Shown: piece after piece, positions 20,151 through 28,677 of the stretch
Position numbering within the stretch: position 1 is the stretch's first letter
Layout of the letters: every line of letters begins with the position of its first letter
Assembly (NCBI RefSeq): GCF_006636215.1
Contig: NZ_VIFM01000089.1
Location: forward strand, 1-38,367
Origin: Myxococcus llanfairpwllgwyngyllgogerychwyrndrobwllllantysiliogogogochensis
Lineage (GTDB): Bacteria > Myxococcota > Myxococcia > Myxococcales > Myxococcaceae
DNA: 38,367 bases
Direction: 5' to 3'
Notes under the pieces: model-generated
Database searches by the model: none
What the model was told of the DNA's origin: nothing
Seen by the model: only the letters and a program-made list of their open reading frames with translations
Made by a program: the position numbers and the translations under genes

Positions 20151-22712
20151 ATGCCCATGCAGCGACACAGTCGTTTCGCCCTCCCACTCCTGCTGGCCTC
20201 GGCGTTGCTGACCCTCGGCGCCGGCTGCTCCTCCAACCCGGAGCCCACCGACGATTGTACGACAACCCCCGCGAGCTGCGCCCCAGACGCGGGCCCACCC
20301 GATGCTGGCCCTCCTCTCGAGCCGCCCACGCTCATCGAAACCACCCAGTCCGCCGTCAACACCATGCCTGGAGAGGTGGTCTCCCTCCGAGTCATCACGC
20401 GGGACGACAAGACGCCCCAGCTCACCTATACGTGGACGGCCAGCACGGGCTCGCTCGGGACTCAGACCGACACGGTCAACATCAGCGAGGTGAAGTGGAC
20501 CGCGCCCCCCTGTCTGCCCGCGGGGACTCGCATCTCCGTCACCGCCACCGTGACGGATGATGACGACCTCTCCACCACCCAGACGTTCCTGCTGTCAGCC
20601 CACCCCTGCACGGGCCCCATGGTCTCCGGGGGCGCTCGCCACTCGCTGACCTTGCGCGCGGATGGCACCGTCTGGGCATGGGGTAGCAACGCTTTCGGCC
20701 AGCTTGGCGATGGGACCGCCCTCGACCGCGACACCTCTGTCCAGGTGGCCGGATTGACGAACATCACCGCCGTGGCCGCGGGAGAGTCCCACTCGCTGGC
20801 CCTGCGCGAGGACGGCACTGTCTGGGCCTGGGGCTACAACGTCCGCGGCCAGCTCGGCGATGGAACGACCACGGACCGTTCCACGCCCACACAGCTGCTC
20901 GGGCTGACCCGGGTCATCAGCATCGCCGCGGGGAGCTATCACTCCATCGCGCTCCGCGAGGACGGCACCCTCCGGACATGGGGTAGCAACTCTTTCGGCC
21001 AGCTTGGCGACGGAACGACCACGACCCGAAGGTCGCCCGTGCCGGTATCGGGGCTGAATCGAGTCACCCGCGTCGCCGTCGGCAAAGCCTCTCAATCCCT
21101 GGCGGTGCGCGCGGACGGCACCGCCTGGGCGTGGGGCTTCAACGCCTTGGGCCAGCTCGGCGATGGAACGACCACGGACCGCTCCACGCCCGTGCGAATC
21201 GCGGGGTTGGGGCCGGTCGTTGCCCTCTCCGGCGGCCTGGGCCGGTCCATGGCCCTCCTCACCAACGGCAGCGTCTGGGCATGGGGCTTCAATTACAAAG
21301 GCGCCCTGGGAGATGGGACGGAGATCTCCCGGAACGAGCCCGTGGAAGTCACCGGGTTGAGAGGTGTGACGACCCTCGAAGTGGGGACCAGCCACTCCCT
21401 GGCCACGCGTGACGACGGGACGGTCTGGGCGTGGGGGGAAAACTATTACGGTCAACTGGGAGATGGAACGGCGGTGGACCGCCACACGCCCGTCCAGGTG
21501 CCGGAGCTGACCGGCGTCGTTTCCGTCTCCGCCAGCGAGGAGCACTCTCTCGCGCTCCTTCGTGACGGCACCCCGCTGGCCTGGGGCCACAACGGAGACG
21601 GGCGCCTCGGCGTGGGAGCGCCTCCTCGACGCCACGCACCCACCCAGGTCCCCGGGCTGACAGGTGTGCTTCACGTCGCCTCGGACGACCACCACTCACT
21701 GGCCCTGCGCGCGGATGGCACCGTCTGGGCATGGGGTGACAACGACAACGGCCAGATTGGCGATGGGACCTTCCTCCGGCGCCCCTCCCCGGTGCAGGTG
21801 TCCGGACTCACCGACATCGTCGCCATCGCCGTGGGCGACACGCACTCACTGGCCCTGCGTGGCGACGGCACCCTCTGGGCCTGGGGTACCAATGCTTCCG
21901 GCACACTCGGCGATGGGACAACGGTCATCAGCCGCAAAGCCATCCAGGTACCCAACCTCACCCACGTCACCCGAATCGCCGTGGGCACGAAACACTCGCT
22001 CGCCCTGCGCGAAGACGGCACCGTCTGGGTCTGGGGCAGTAACCTCTTCGGCCAGCTTGGCGACGGAACAACCACCGACCGAAGCGTGCCTGTTCAGGTG
22101 CCCGGCCTCACCCACGTCACCCGAATCGCCGCGGGTGGGTACCACTCACTCGCCCTGCGCGAGGACGGCACCCTTTGGGCCTGGGGCCTCAACGTCGTCG
22201 GCCAGCTCGGCGATGGAACGAACACCCACCGCCACGTGCCCTTCCCGGTGTATGCGTTGACCAACGTCTTCGATGTGGCCGCGGGCATGGACCACTCGCT
22301 CGCCGTGCTGACGGATGGCACCGCCTGGGCCTGGGGATGGAACAAGCAGGGACAGCTCGGCACCGGACGGGACACAGGTGGACGGATAGCGGATCGGATG
22401 AGCGGGCTGACCCACATCCGAGCCCTGGCCGGCGGCGGCGAGCATTCCCTGGCCCTGCGCGAGGACGGAACGCTCCTGGCCACGGGTAGCAACAGCCACG
22501 GCCAGCGCGGAGACGCCAGCTCCGGTGACCAACTCACCGCGCTCCAGGTGGCCGGCATCTCCAACCTCATCCACATCGCCGCGGGCAACCGCCACTCCCT
22601 GGCCGTCCGCGATGACGGCACCGTCTGGACCTGGGGCGACAACCTCATGGGTCAGCTTGGCGACGGGACCTCGGCCGACGTCCACCACCCGAGGCAGGTC
22701 ACGCTGCCGTAG
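20151..22712 (+). CDS. Secreted lipoprotein with 14 RCC1 repeats
   Basis: An 853-residue protein; the ATG at 20151 has AAGGA five bases upstream. MPMQRHSRFALPLLLASALL then LGAGC is a lipoprotein signal. A Ser/Pro-rich linker and an Ig-like domain (about 58-155, TYTWTASTGSLGTQTD) precede 14 repeats of about 50 residues, each with HSLALR-DGTVWAWG-N--GQLGDGT. RCC1 repeats build seven-bladed propellers, so 14 fit two full propellers. Myxobacteria carry many such surface proteins; their ligands are largely unknown. The gene ends in a strong terminator facing a convergent gene. Confidence 0.9.
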   Translation: MPMQRHSRFALPLLLASALLTLGAGCSSNPEPTDDCTTTPASCAPDAGPPDAGPPLEPPTLIETTQSAVNTMPGEVVSLRVITRDDKTPQLTYTWTASTGSLGTQTDTVNISEVKWTAPPCLPAGTRISVTATVTDDDDLSTTQTFLLSAHPCTGPMVSGGARHSLTLRADGTVWAWGSNAFGQLGDGTALDRDTSVQVAGLTNITAVAAGESHSLALREDGTVWAWGYNVRGQLGDGTTTDRSTPTQLLGLTRVISIAAGSYHSIALREDGTLRTWGSNSFGQLGDGTTTTRRSPVPVSGLNRVTRVAVGKASQSLAVRADGTAWAWGFNALGQLGDGTTTDRSTPVRIAGLGPVVALSGGLGRSMALLTNGSVWAWGFNYKGALGDGTEISRNEPVEVTGLRGVTTLEVGTSHSLATRDDGTVWAWGENYYGQLGDGTAVDRHTPVQVPELTGVVSVSASEEHSLALLRDGTPLAWGHNGDGRLGVGAPPRRHAPTQVPGLTGVLHVASDDHHSLALRADGTVWAWGDNDNGQIGDGTFLRRPSPVQVSGLTDIVAIAVGDTHSLALRGDGTLWAWGTNASGTLGDGTTVISRKAIQVPNLTHVTRIAVGTKHSLALREDGTVWVWGSNLFGQLGDGTTTDRSVPVQVPGLTHVTRIAAGGYHSLALREDGTLWAWGLNVVGQLGDGTNTHRHVPFPVYALTNVFDVAAGMDHSLAVLTDGTAWAWGWNKQGQLGTGRDTGGRIADRMSGLTHIRALAGGGEHSLALREDGTLLATGSNSHGQRGDASSGDQLTALQVAGISNLIHIAAGNRHSLAVRDDGTVWTWGDNLMGQLGDGTSADVHHPRQVTLP
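20619..22700 (+). repeat. Fourteen tandem ~150-bp coding repeats (RCC1 blades)
   Basis: The same 50-codon unit recurs 14 times. Several units share long identical DNA stretches around the GATGGCACCGTCTGGGC and GGCCAGCTTGGCGA segments, so unequal recombination could change copy number. Units 5, 7, 12 and 13 are the most diverged (GALGDGT, GRLGVGA, GQLGTGR, GQRGDAS). Confidence 0.85.
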
Positions 22713-22718
22713 GCGACT

Positions 22719-22757
22719 GAAGGGAGGGGGCCTCCGAAGCACCCGCCCCTTCCCTTC
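22719..22757. terminator. Strong bidirectional terminator hairpin
   Basis: GAAGGGAGGGGG (22719-22730) pairs over 12 positions, one of them G-T, with CCCCTTCCCTTC (22746-22757). It lies in the 61-base gap between the convergent RCC1 and aminotransferase genes. Confidence 0.75.
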
Positions 22758-22773
22758 GCGTCCAAAGCCAGAC

Positions 22774-23979
22774 TCAAGCCGCCCGGAGCACCGTGCCCAG
22801 CCGACGCACGGCCTCCTCGATGCGCGCTGGATCGCAATTCGAGAAGTTCAATCGCAGCCCATGTGACGCCGAACGCCCGCCGCTCACGCCGAAAGCCTGC
22901 CCCGGAAGAAACGCCACCTGCTGCGTCTCCAGCGCCCGGGCCAGCAACACCGTGGTGTCGCTCCCCTCCGGCAACTCCACCCAGACGAACATCCCGCTCG
23001 TGGGCTTCGTCCACGAGGCCCCGGCCGGCAGGTGCGTCTCCAGCGCCCTCAGCAACGTGTCCCGCCGCAGCCGGTACTCCCCTCGCAGCCGCGTCAGGTG
23101 TGCCTCCAACTTCCCCGACTGGAGGAACGAGAGCACCATCCGCTGCGTGAAGGTCGCCGTGTCGATGTCGCTCGACTCCTTCACCGTCGCCAACCGGAAG
23201 ACCAGCGACTCCGGCACCACCACCCAGCCCACCCGGAGCGCCGGCGCCAGGATTTTCGAGAACGAGCCGACGTAATAGACCCACTGCGCATCCAACGAGC
23301 GCAGCGGAGGCAGTGCCCCGCCCTCCTCGTAGTGGAGCAAGCCGTACGCATCGTCCTCGATGATGGGCATGCGGTACTCCCGCGCCAGCCCCACCAGTCG
23401 CTCCCGCGCATCCATCGCGAGGCTCGTCCCGAGCGGATTGTGCCCGTCACTCATCGTGTAGAAGAACGCCGGCCGCTCCCCTGACGCGAGCAGCGACGCC
23501 AGGCCGTCCAGGTCCAACCCCGTCCGCGCATCCCTGCGCACCGTGAGCCGCCGCGCCTGGAACGGATCCAACACCTGCTGGAAGCCCGAGTACACCCGGT
23601 CCTCCAGGAGCACCGTCTGCCCCGGCTCCAGCAAGAGCCGCGTCAGGAGGTTCAGCCCCTGCTGCGCCCCCGTCGTCAGGAACACCTGACTCGTCGAGCA
23701 GCGCACCCCGCGCTTCGCCATCAGCGCCACCACCTGCTCGCGCAGGGGCTCCAGCGTCGGCGAGTACTGCAACGCCCCCACCTGCTCCGCCAGCACCCGC
23801 GCCGCCGCCTCCGCCATCCCCTCCGTGGGAAACAACTCCGCGGCCGGCAGCCCCAACGCCAGGGAGAACACGCCCGGCCGGGTGATGATCTGCAGCATGT
23901 CCTGGATGGCCGAGGGCGCCAGCCGCCGTGCCCAGGACGCCAGCGGCAACTCCGAAGAGGAAGTCGAGGATGCCGTCAC
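22774..23979 (-). CDS. PLP-dependent aminotransferase, class I/II fold
   Basis: A 401-residue protein. The GTG at 23979 follows GGAGG by nine bases; an upstream TTG at 24009 has no ribosome site. It has the fold type I features: substrate segment SLALGLPAAELFP, TTGAQQGLNLL (cofactor phosphate), NPLG at 181-184, EDDAYG at 208-213, the PLP lysine K242 in SFSKILAPALRVGW, and a C-terminal RLNFSNCDP with the carboxylate-binding Arg. It resembles 2-aminoadipate/MocR-type aminotransferases without the GntR domain. It is divergent from the CmlA-like gene across 225 bases, so it may supply an amino acid building block to that pathway. Confidence 0.85.
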   Translation of the reverse strand: MTASSTSSSELPLASWARRLAPSAIQDMLQIITRPGVFSLALGLPAAELFPTEGMAEAAARVLAEQVGALQYSPTLEPLREQVVALMAKRGVRCSTSQVFLTTGAQQGLNLLTRLLLEPGQTVLLEDRVYSGFQQVLDPFQARRLTVRRDARTGLDLDGLASLLASGERPAFFYTMSDGHNPLGTSLAMDARERLVGLAREYRMPIIEDDAYGLLHYEEGGALPPLRSLDAQWVYYVGSFSKILAPALRVGWVVVPESLVFRLATVKESSDIDTATFTQRMVLSFLQSGKLEAHLTRLRGEYRLRRDTLLRALETHLPAGASWTKPTSGMFVWVELPEGSDTTVLLARALETQQVAFLPGQAFGVSGGRSASHGLRLNFSNCDPARIEEAVRRLGTVLRAA

Positions 23980-24203
23980 GTGGAGAAGCCTCCGGACGCT
24001 GACGCACAAAACGTGCGCACTCTTGAAGGTCCGACGTAATGGTAGCGCAGGCGAAATCCGCGAGGGCTAAAAGCCGTTAGAGGGAGAGACTCCCGGTGTG
24101 GACTCAGGGCCTCCCCTTACAGGTCCAGCAGGCAGGCGAACGTCATCAGGGGCTTCCCTGTCTCCATGCCCTCCCAGATAATCAAACCTCGCCTGGAGAA
24201 CCG
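23980..24203. other. Divergent intergenic region between aminotransferase and CmlA-like genes
   Basis: About 224 bases with no supported gene. It must hold promoters for both neighbours. A TTGAAG at about 24023 could be a -35 box, but no matching -10 box was seen at proper spacing. Confidence 0.4.
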
Positions 24204-25790
24204 ATGCTGGACCGACCGATGTACCTCAAGCCCAACGTGGCGATCGAGCCACTGTACAACCAGTGGTACGCCTGGTGGTACCTGCTGTCTCCCGCCACCG
24301 CGCCGCTGTTCGTGACGAACCTGCACCAGAAGTTGATGCAGTCCTTCGTCGCCAACCCCGACGTCCACGTGGCCGCGCTGAAGAACCCGATGTTGATGGG
24401 CGGCCCGTTCATCAACCACCCCACGGCGCGCGCGGCCCGGGTGAAGGAGCTGCTCGAGCGGACGCTGCGAGACCAGGCGCACATGCTCGCGTACACCAAG
24501 GCGGTGGCGGAGCTGGAGCAACTGATGGCGCCGAACAACGGCGGCTCGCTGGAGGCGCTCTACCCCAAGGTCCCGGACCTGCTGCGCGGCTACGTGGAGC
24601 TCACGTACGACCTGAGCAACCGCGCCAGCGCGCGTTTCATCGAGCCGCTCCTGTACAAGAGCCGCTTCTATCAAGAGTCCTCGCAGAGCGTGACGCTGAT
24701 GCAGGTGGACGGCGACTGGCGCCCGTACATCTTCAGCACGCCGCGCCTCGAGGAGGACATGCCGGTGCACCTCAAGGTGCCCTACCGCCACGAGGGCCTG
24801 GACGCGCTGTTCCGCATGCGCCACACGCCGGGCTCGCCGGGCCAGGTAGCGGAGATGCTCGGCGTGCCATCCTCGGCCGCCGCCGCGTTCGCGGACCTCT
24901 TCACGGACGCCGTGCCTCGCAAGGCGCCTCGCTATGACGGCGAGGGCGTGCGGGTGCGCTACTTCGGCCACGCTTGCGTGCTGCTGGAGACGAAGGAGGT
25001 CAGCATCCTCACCGACCCCGTCATCAGCTACGAGTTCCCCACGGACCTGCCGCGCTACACGCACGCGGACCTGCCCGAGCACGTGGACTACGTGGTCCTC
25101 ACCCACGGCCACGCGGACCACTTGATGATGGAGACGCTCCTCCAGTTGCGTCACCGCGTGGGCACCATCATCGTCCCGCGCAACAACGGCAACTCGCTGG
25201 CGGACCCCTCCCTGCGGCTGATGCTCCACCACACGGGCTTCAAGAACGTGGTGGAGATCGACGACCTCCAGGAGATCACCATCCCCGGCGGCTCCATCAC
25301 CGGCCTGCCCTTCCTCGGCGAGCACAGCGACCTGGCCATCCAGGCCAAGACGGCCCACCTGGTGCGCGTGGGTGGCAAGTCCATCCTGATGGCGGCGGAC
25401 TCCAATGCGATTGAGCCGCGCATGTACCAGCACCTGCGCGACATCATCGGCCCCATCGACATCCTGTTCCTCGGCATGGAGTGCGAGGGCGGCCCGATGA
25501 GCTGGATGTACGGCCCGCTCCTGTCCAACCCGCTGCCCCGGAAGATGGACCAGGCGCGGCGCCTCAACGGCTCCGACTGCAACCGCGCCATGGAGATCAC
25601 CAACCACCTGACGCCCAAGGAGGTCTACGTCTACGCCATGGGCCAGGAGCCCTGGCTGCGCCACGTGATGATCCTCGTCTACAACGAGACCACCCCGCAG
25701 CTCATCGAGTCGAACAAGTTCATCGACCACTGCCGCTCCAAGGGCATGCAGGCCGAGCGCCCCTACGTGCGCATGGAACGCGTGCTCTAG
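24204..25790 (+). CDS. CmlA-like diiron beta-hydroxylase with a metallo-beta-lactamase fold
   Basis: A 528-residue protein; the ATG at 24204 has GGAG five to six bases upstream. An N-terminal helical domain (about 1-240) precedes a metallo-beta-lactamase-fold domain with T300-H-G-H-A-D-H306, then GEHSDL with Glu373, ADSN with Asp399, and MECEG with Glu426. Hydrolases of this fold carry His where Glu373 sits; a Glu ligand marks the diiron oxygenases typified by CmlA, which hydroxylates the beta-carbon of an amino acid held on an NRPS carrier domain. Length is close to CmlA (about 530). As I recall CmlA numbering, the ligands H305, H307, D309, H310, E377, D403 and E430 all match here with a constant offset of four. 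Confidence 0.8.
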   Translation: MLDRPMYLKPNVAIEPLYNQWYAWWYLLSPATAPLFVTNLHQKLMQSFVANPDVHVAALKNPMLMGGPFINHPTARAARVKELLERTLRDQAHMLAYTKAVAELEQLMAPNNGGSLEALYPKVPDLLRGYVELTYDLSNRASARFIEPLLYKSRFYQESSQSVTLMQVDGDWRPYIFSTPRLEEDMPVHLKVPYRHEGLDALFRMRHTPGSPGQVAEMLGVPSSAAAAFADLFTDAVPRKAPRYDGEGVRVRYFGHACVLLETKEVSILTDPVISYEFPTDLPRYTHADLPEHVDYVVLTHGHADHLMMETLLQLRHRVGTIIVPRNNGNSLADPSLRLMLHHTGFKNVVEIDDLQEITIPGGSITGLPFLGEHSDLAIQAKTAHLVRVGGKSILMAADSNAIEPRMYQHLRDIIGPIDILFLGMECEGGPMSWMYGPLLSNPLPRKMDQARRLNGSDCNRAMEITNHLTPKEVYVYAMGQEPWLRHVMILVYNETTPQLIESNKFIDHCRSKGMQAERPYVRMERVL

Positions 25791-26344
25791 GCGGCGCGAG
25801 GCGCCAGGAGTCCCCGGGTCTGGAGCGCGGCCAGCACGCGCTCAAGGCCCGCCTCCAACGGCTCCGAGCTCGAGCGGACCGTCACTTCGGGCGCCTCCGG
25901 AGCCTCGTACGGGTCCGACACGCCGGTGAAGTGGGGCAGCTCACCGGCGAGGGCCTTCTTGTAGAGCCCCTTCACGTCGCGCGCGATGAGCGCCTCCAGC
26001 GGCGCCTCGATGTAGACCTCCACGAAGGCCAGCCCCGCGTCCGCGGCCAACTGCCGCACCTCCGCGCGCGAGCTCTGATAGGGCGAAATCGCGGCGACGA
26101 TGACGCCGACGCCGTGCCGGGCCAGAAGGCGCGCCACGTGGCCGATGCGCCGGACGTTCTCCTCCCGGTCCTCCCGCGAGAAGCCCAGTCCGCGCGTCAG
26201 CCAGGTGCGCACCTCGTCACCGTCCATCACCTCCACCGGACGCAACGGCTCCAGCCGCGAGCGCAGCGCCCGCGAGAGCGTGCTCTTGCCCGCGCCCGAC
26301 ATGCCCGTCAGCCAGAGAATGAATCCGGAGCCTTGCCGATTCAT
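25787..26344 (-). CDS. cysC: Adenylylsulfate (APS) kinase
   Basis: A 185-residue protein; the ATG at 26344 has GAGG five bases upstream. It has the P-loop GMSGAGKS at 14-21, DGDEVRTWLTRGLGFS as APS-binding segment, REENVRRIGHVA, and the lid region DVKGLYKKALAGE. It phosphorylates APS to PAPS, the sulfate donor for sulfotransferases. It is the last gene of a cysD-cysN-cysC operon with short gaps (7 bases after cysN) and ends in a four-base convergent overlap with the CmlA-like gene. Length fits a stand-alone kinase. Confidence 0.92.
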   Translation of the reverse strand: MNRQGSGFILWLTGMSGAGKSTLSRALRSRLEPLRPVEVMDGDEVRTWLTRGLGFSREDREENVRRIGHVARLLARHGVGVIVAAISPYQSSRAEVRQLAADAGLAFVEVYIEAPLEALIARDVKGLYKKALAGELPHFTGVSDPYEAPEAPEVTVRSSSEPLEAGLERVLAALQTRGLLAPRAA

Positions 26345-26351
26345 GCGCACC

Positions 26352-27608
26352 TCAGACCGCGGGTCCGTTGATCATCCCGGCACCCACCGTCGCGTTCGTG
26401 CCTTCGTCGATGAGGATGAAGCTGCCCGTGTGCCGGTTGCGGCGATACTCGTCGAAGAAGAGGGGCACCGTGGTGCGCAAGGTCACCCGGCCAATCTCGT
26501 TGAGCGCCAGCCGCGGACTCGTCTCGTCCCGGCTCAGCGAGTTGACGTCCAGCCGGTAGTGCAACTGCTTCACCTGGGCCCGCGCCGAGCGCGTGGTGTG
26601 CTTGAGCGCGAACCTGGCTCCCGGCTGGAGCGACACGCCCTCCGCCAGCCAGCACACCATCGCATCCAGGTCCTGCCCCACCATGGGCGGATTGCCCGGC
26701 CGGCACAGCATGTCGCCCCGGCTGATATCCAGCTCGTCCGCCAGCGAGACATTCACCGACATGGGCGGGAACGCCTGCGCCACGGCCTTCCCCGCCAGGT
26801 CCAGTTCGCGGATGCGCGTGGTGAAGCCGGAGGGGAGCGCCATCACCTCGTCGCCCGGCCGCAGCACGCCGCCCAGCACCTGCCCCGCGTACGCCCGGTA
26901 GTCGGGGAACTTCGAGGACATGGGGCGGATGACGCTCTGCACGGGGAAGCGCACGTGGATGAGGTTGCGGTCCGACGCGATGTGCACGTTCTCCAGGTGG
27001 TGCAGCAGCGTGGGGCCCTGATACCAGGGCATCCGCTCGGAGCGCGTCACCACGTTGTCCCCGCCCAGCGCGGAGATGGGGATGAACGACAGGTCCGCCA
27101 CGTCCAGCTTCATGGAGAACTGGCGGAACTCCTCGCGGATGCGCTCGAAGACCGCCACGTCGAAGTCCACCAGGTCCATCTTGTTCACGCAGAGGACCAG
27201 GTGCGGCACGCGCAGGAGCGAAGCCAGGAACGCATGGCGCCGCGTCTGCTCCAGCACGCCCTTGCGCGCATCGACGAGGATGAGCGCCAGGTCCGCGGTG
27301 GAGGCCCCCGTCACCATGTTGCGCGTGTACTGGAGATGCCCCGGCGTGTCCGCGATGATGAACTTGCGCTGCGCCGTGGCGAAGTACCGGTAGGCCACGT
27401 CGATGGTGATGCCCTGCTCGCGCTCGGCCTTCAGGCCATCCAGGAGGAGCGCCAGGTTGACGTACTCGTCCCCGCGCGCGCGGCTGGTGCGCTCCACCGC
27501 GGCGAGCTGGTCCTCCAGAATCGAGCGGGTGTCATGGAGCAACCTGCCAATGAGGGTGCTCTTCCCGTCATCGACGGAGCCCGCGGTCGCGAATCGAAGC
27601 AGTTCCAC
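26352..27608 (-). CDS. cysN: Sulfate adenylyltransferase large subunit (GTPase)
   Basis: A 418-residue protein with GTPase motifs: GSVDDGKS at 10-17, the switch I segment REQGITIDVAYRYF, DTPGHLQY, and NKMD. The C-terminal beta-barrel domains follow. CysN couples GTP hydrolysis to APS synthesis with CysD. It lacks the fused APS kinase of bifunctional NodQ/CysNC forms, and a separate CysC is encoded next. Its GTG start shares a base with the cysD stop (TAGTG), so the subunits are co-translated. Confidence 0.93.
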   Translation of the reverse strand: MELLRFATAGSVDDGKSTLIGRLLHDTRSILEDQLAAVERTSRARGDEYVNLALLLDGLKAEREQGITIDVAYRYFATAQRKFIIADTPGHLQYTRNMVTGASTADLALILVDARKGVLEQTRRHAFLASLLRVPHLVLCVNKMDLVDFDVAVFERIREEFRQFSMKLDVADLSFIPISALGGDNVVTRSERMPWYQGPTLLHHLENVHIASDRNLIHVRFPVQSVIRPMSSKFPDYRAYAGQVLGGVLRPGDEVMALPSGFTTRIRELDLAGKAVAQAFPPMSVNVSLADELDISRGDMLCRPGNPPMVGQDLDAMVCWLAEGVSLQPGARFALKHTTRSARAQVKQLHYRLDVNSLSRDETSPRLALNEIGRVTLRTTVPLFFDEYRRNRHTGSFILIDEGTNATVGAGMINGPAV

Positions 27609-28513
27609 TAGAAGTAGCCCTCGCGCTTGCGGTCTTCCATCGCCGTCTCACTGAACTTGTCATCCGCCCGGCTCGCGCCCCGCTCCGTGACTCGCGAGGC
27701 GACAATTTCCGTGATGACCTCCGCCACCGTGACGGCGCCGGACTCCACGCACGCGGTGCAGGTCATGTCCCCCACCGTGCGGAAGCGCACCGGCGCCGTG
27801 GTGACCTCCTCGCCCGGAAGCAGCGGCAGGTAGGGAGACCACGCCATCAACATGCCATCCCGGCGGAACACCTCGCGCCGGTGGCTGAAGTAGATGGACG
27901 GCAGCGCCACGCCCTCCCTCGCGATGTACTGCCACACGTCCAGCTCCGTCCAATTGGACAGCGGGAAGACGCGCAGGTGCTCTCCCCGGCGGTGGCGACC
28001 GTTGTAGAGGTTCCACAGCTCCGGGCGCTGGTTCTTCGGGTCCCACTGACCGAACTCGTCGCGGAACGAAAACACCCGCTCCTTCGCGCGCGCCTTCTCC
28101 TCGTCGCGGCGCGCACCACCGAAGACGGCGTTGAAGCGGTGCTTCTCGATGGCCTCCAACAACGGCACCGTCTGCGCGCGGTTGCGCGAGGCGCGCGGCC
28201 CCTTCTCCTCCGCCACCCGGCCCCCATCGATGGCCTCCTGCACGGACGCCACGAGCAGGCGCGCGCCCAGCTCCGCCACGCGCGCGTCGCGGTACTCGAG
28301 CACCTCCGGGAAGTTATGCCCGGTGTCCACGTGCATCAACGGGAACGGGAGCGGCGCGGGCGCGAAGGCCTTCACCGCCAGATGCAACATCACCGCGGAG
28401 TCCTTGCCGCCGGAGAACAGCAACACCGGGCTGTCCAGTTCGGCGACCACTTCCCGGATGATGAAGACGGACTCCGCCTCCAGGGCGTCCAGGTGCGACA
28501 GCTCGTAGCTCAC
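27608..28513 (-). CDS. cysD: Sulfate adenylyltransferase small subunit
   Basis: A 301-residue protein if started at the GTG at 28513, whose product MSYELSHLDALEAESVFIIR matches the usual CysD N-terminus. An in-frame ATG at 28561 would add 16 residues and has a weak GGAA site. The PP-loop SGGKDSAVMLHLA, the FGGARRDEEKARAKERVFSF segment and the C-terminal DRKREGYF are diagnostic. It forms APS from ATP and sulfate with CysN. No sulfite or PAPS reductase gene lies nearby, so the product may be PAPS for sulfation. Confidence 0.93.
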   Translation of the reverse strand: MSYELSHLDALEAESVFIIREVVAELDSPVLLFSGGKDSAVMLHLAVKAFAPAPLPFPLMHVDTGHNFPEVLEYRDARVAELGARLLVASVQEAIDGGRVAEEKGPRASRNRAQTVPLLEAIEKHRFNAVFGGARRDEEKARAKERVFSFRDEFGQWDPKNQRPELWNLYNGRHRRGEHLRVFPLSNWTELDVWQYIAREGVALPSIYFSHRREVFRRDGMLMAWSPYLPLLPGEEVTTAPVRFRTVGDMTCTACVESGAVTVAEVITEIVASRVTERGASRADDKFSETAMEDRKREGYF

Positions 28514-28677
28514 GCGAAAAACGCTAGCACGTCTTCCGAGGAGTCCCGCCAGTCCACTCATTCACGAATTCCGAGCAGAGACAGCCAGTCCTGTACGCTG
28601 GGTAGAAGTCTTCAACACGCTCGAAGTACCGGGGCCTTGACCCGTTTTCCTCGGCTGTGCGACAGAACCATACCGCC

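Noticed and set aside
20619..22712. Regular ~150-bp repeats read as a CRISPR or satellite array
   Set aside because: The repeats are in frame, encode RCC1 units and vary by codon; they have no short constant repeat with unique spacers.
24117..25730. A 537-codon open frame on the minus strand opposite the CmlA-like gene
   Set aside because: It is a high-GC shadow: the plus strand has all family motifs and a ribosome site; the minus frame has the biased His/Arg/Val composition of antisense frames.
24204..25790. Metallo-beta-lactamase (antibiotic hydrolase)
   Set aside because: The metal site has a Glu in place of the usual His, the chain is twice the hydrolase length and lacks a signal peptide; the context is peptide biosynthesis.
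26352..27608. Translation factor (EF-Tu or SelB-like GTPase)
   Set aside because: The REQGITIDVAYRYF segment and the coupled cysD gene identify CysN.
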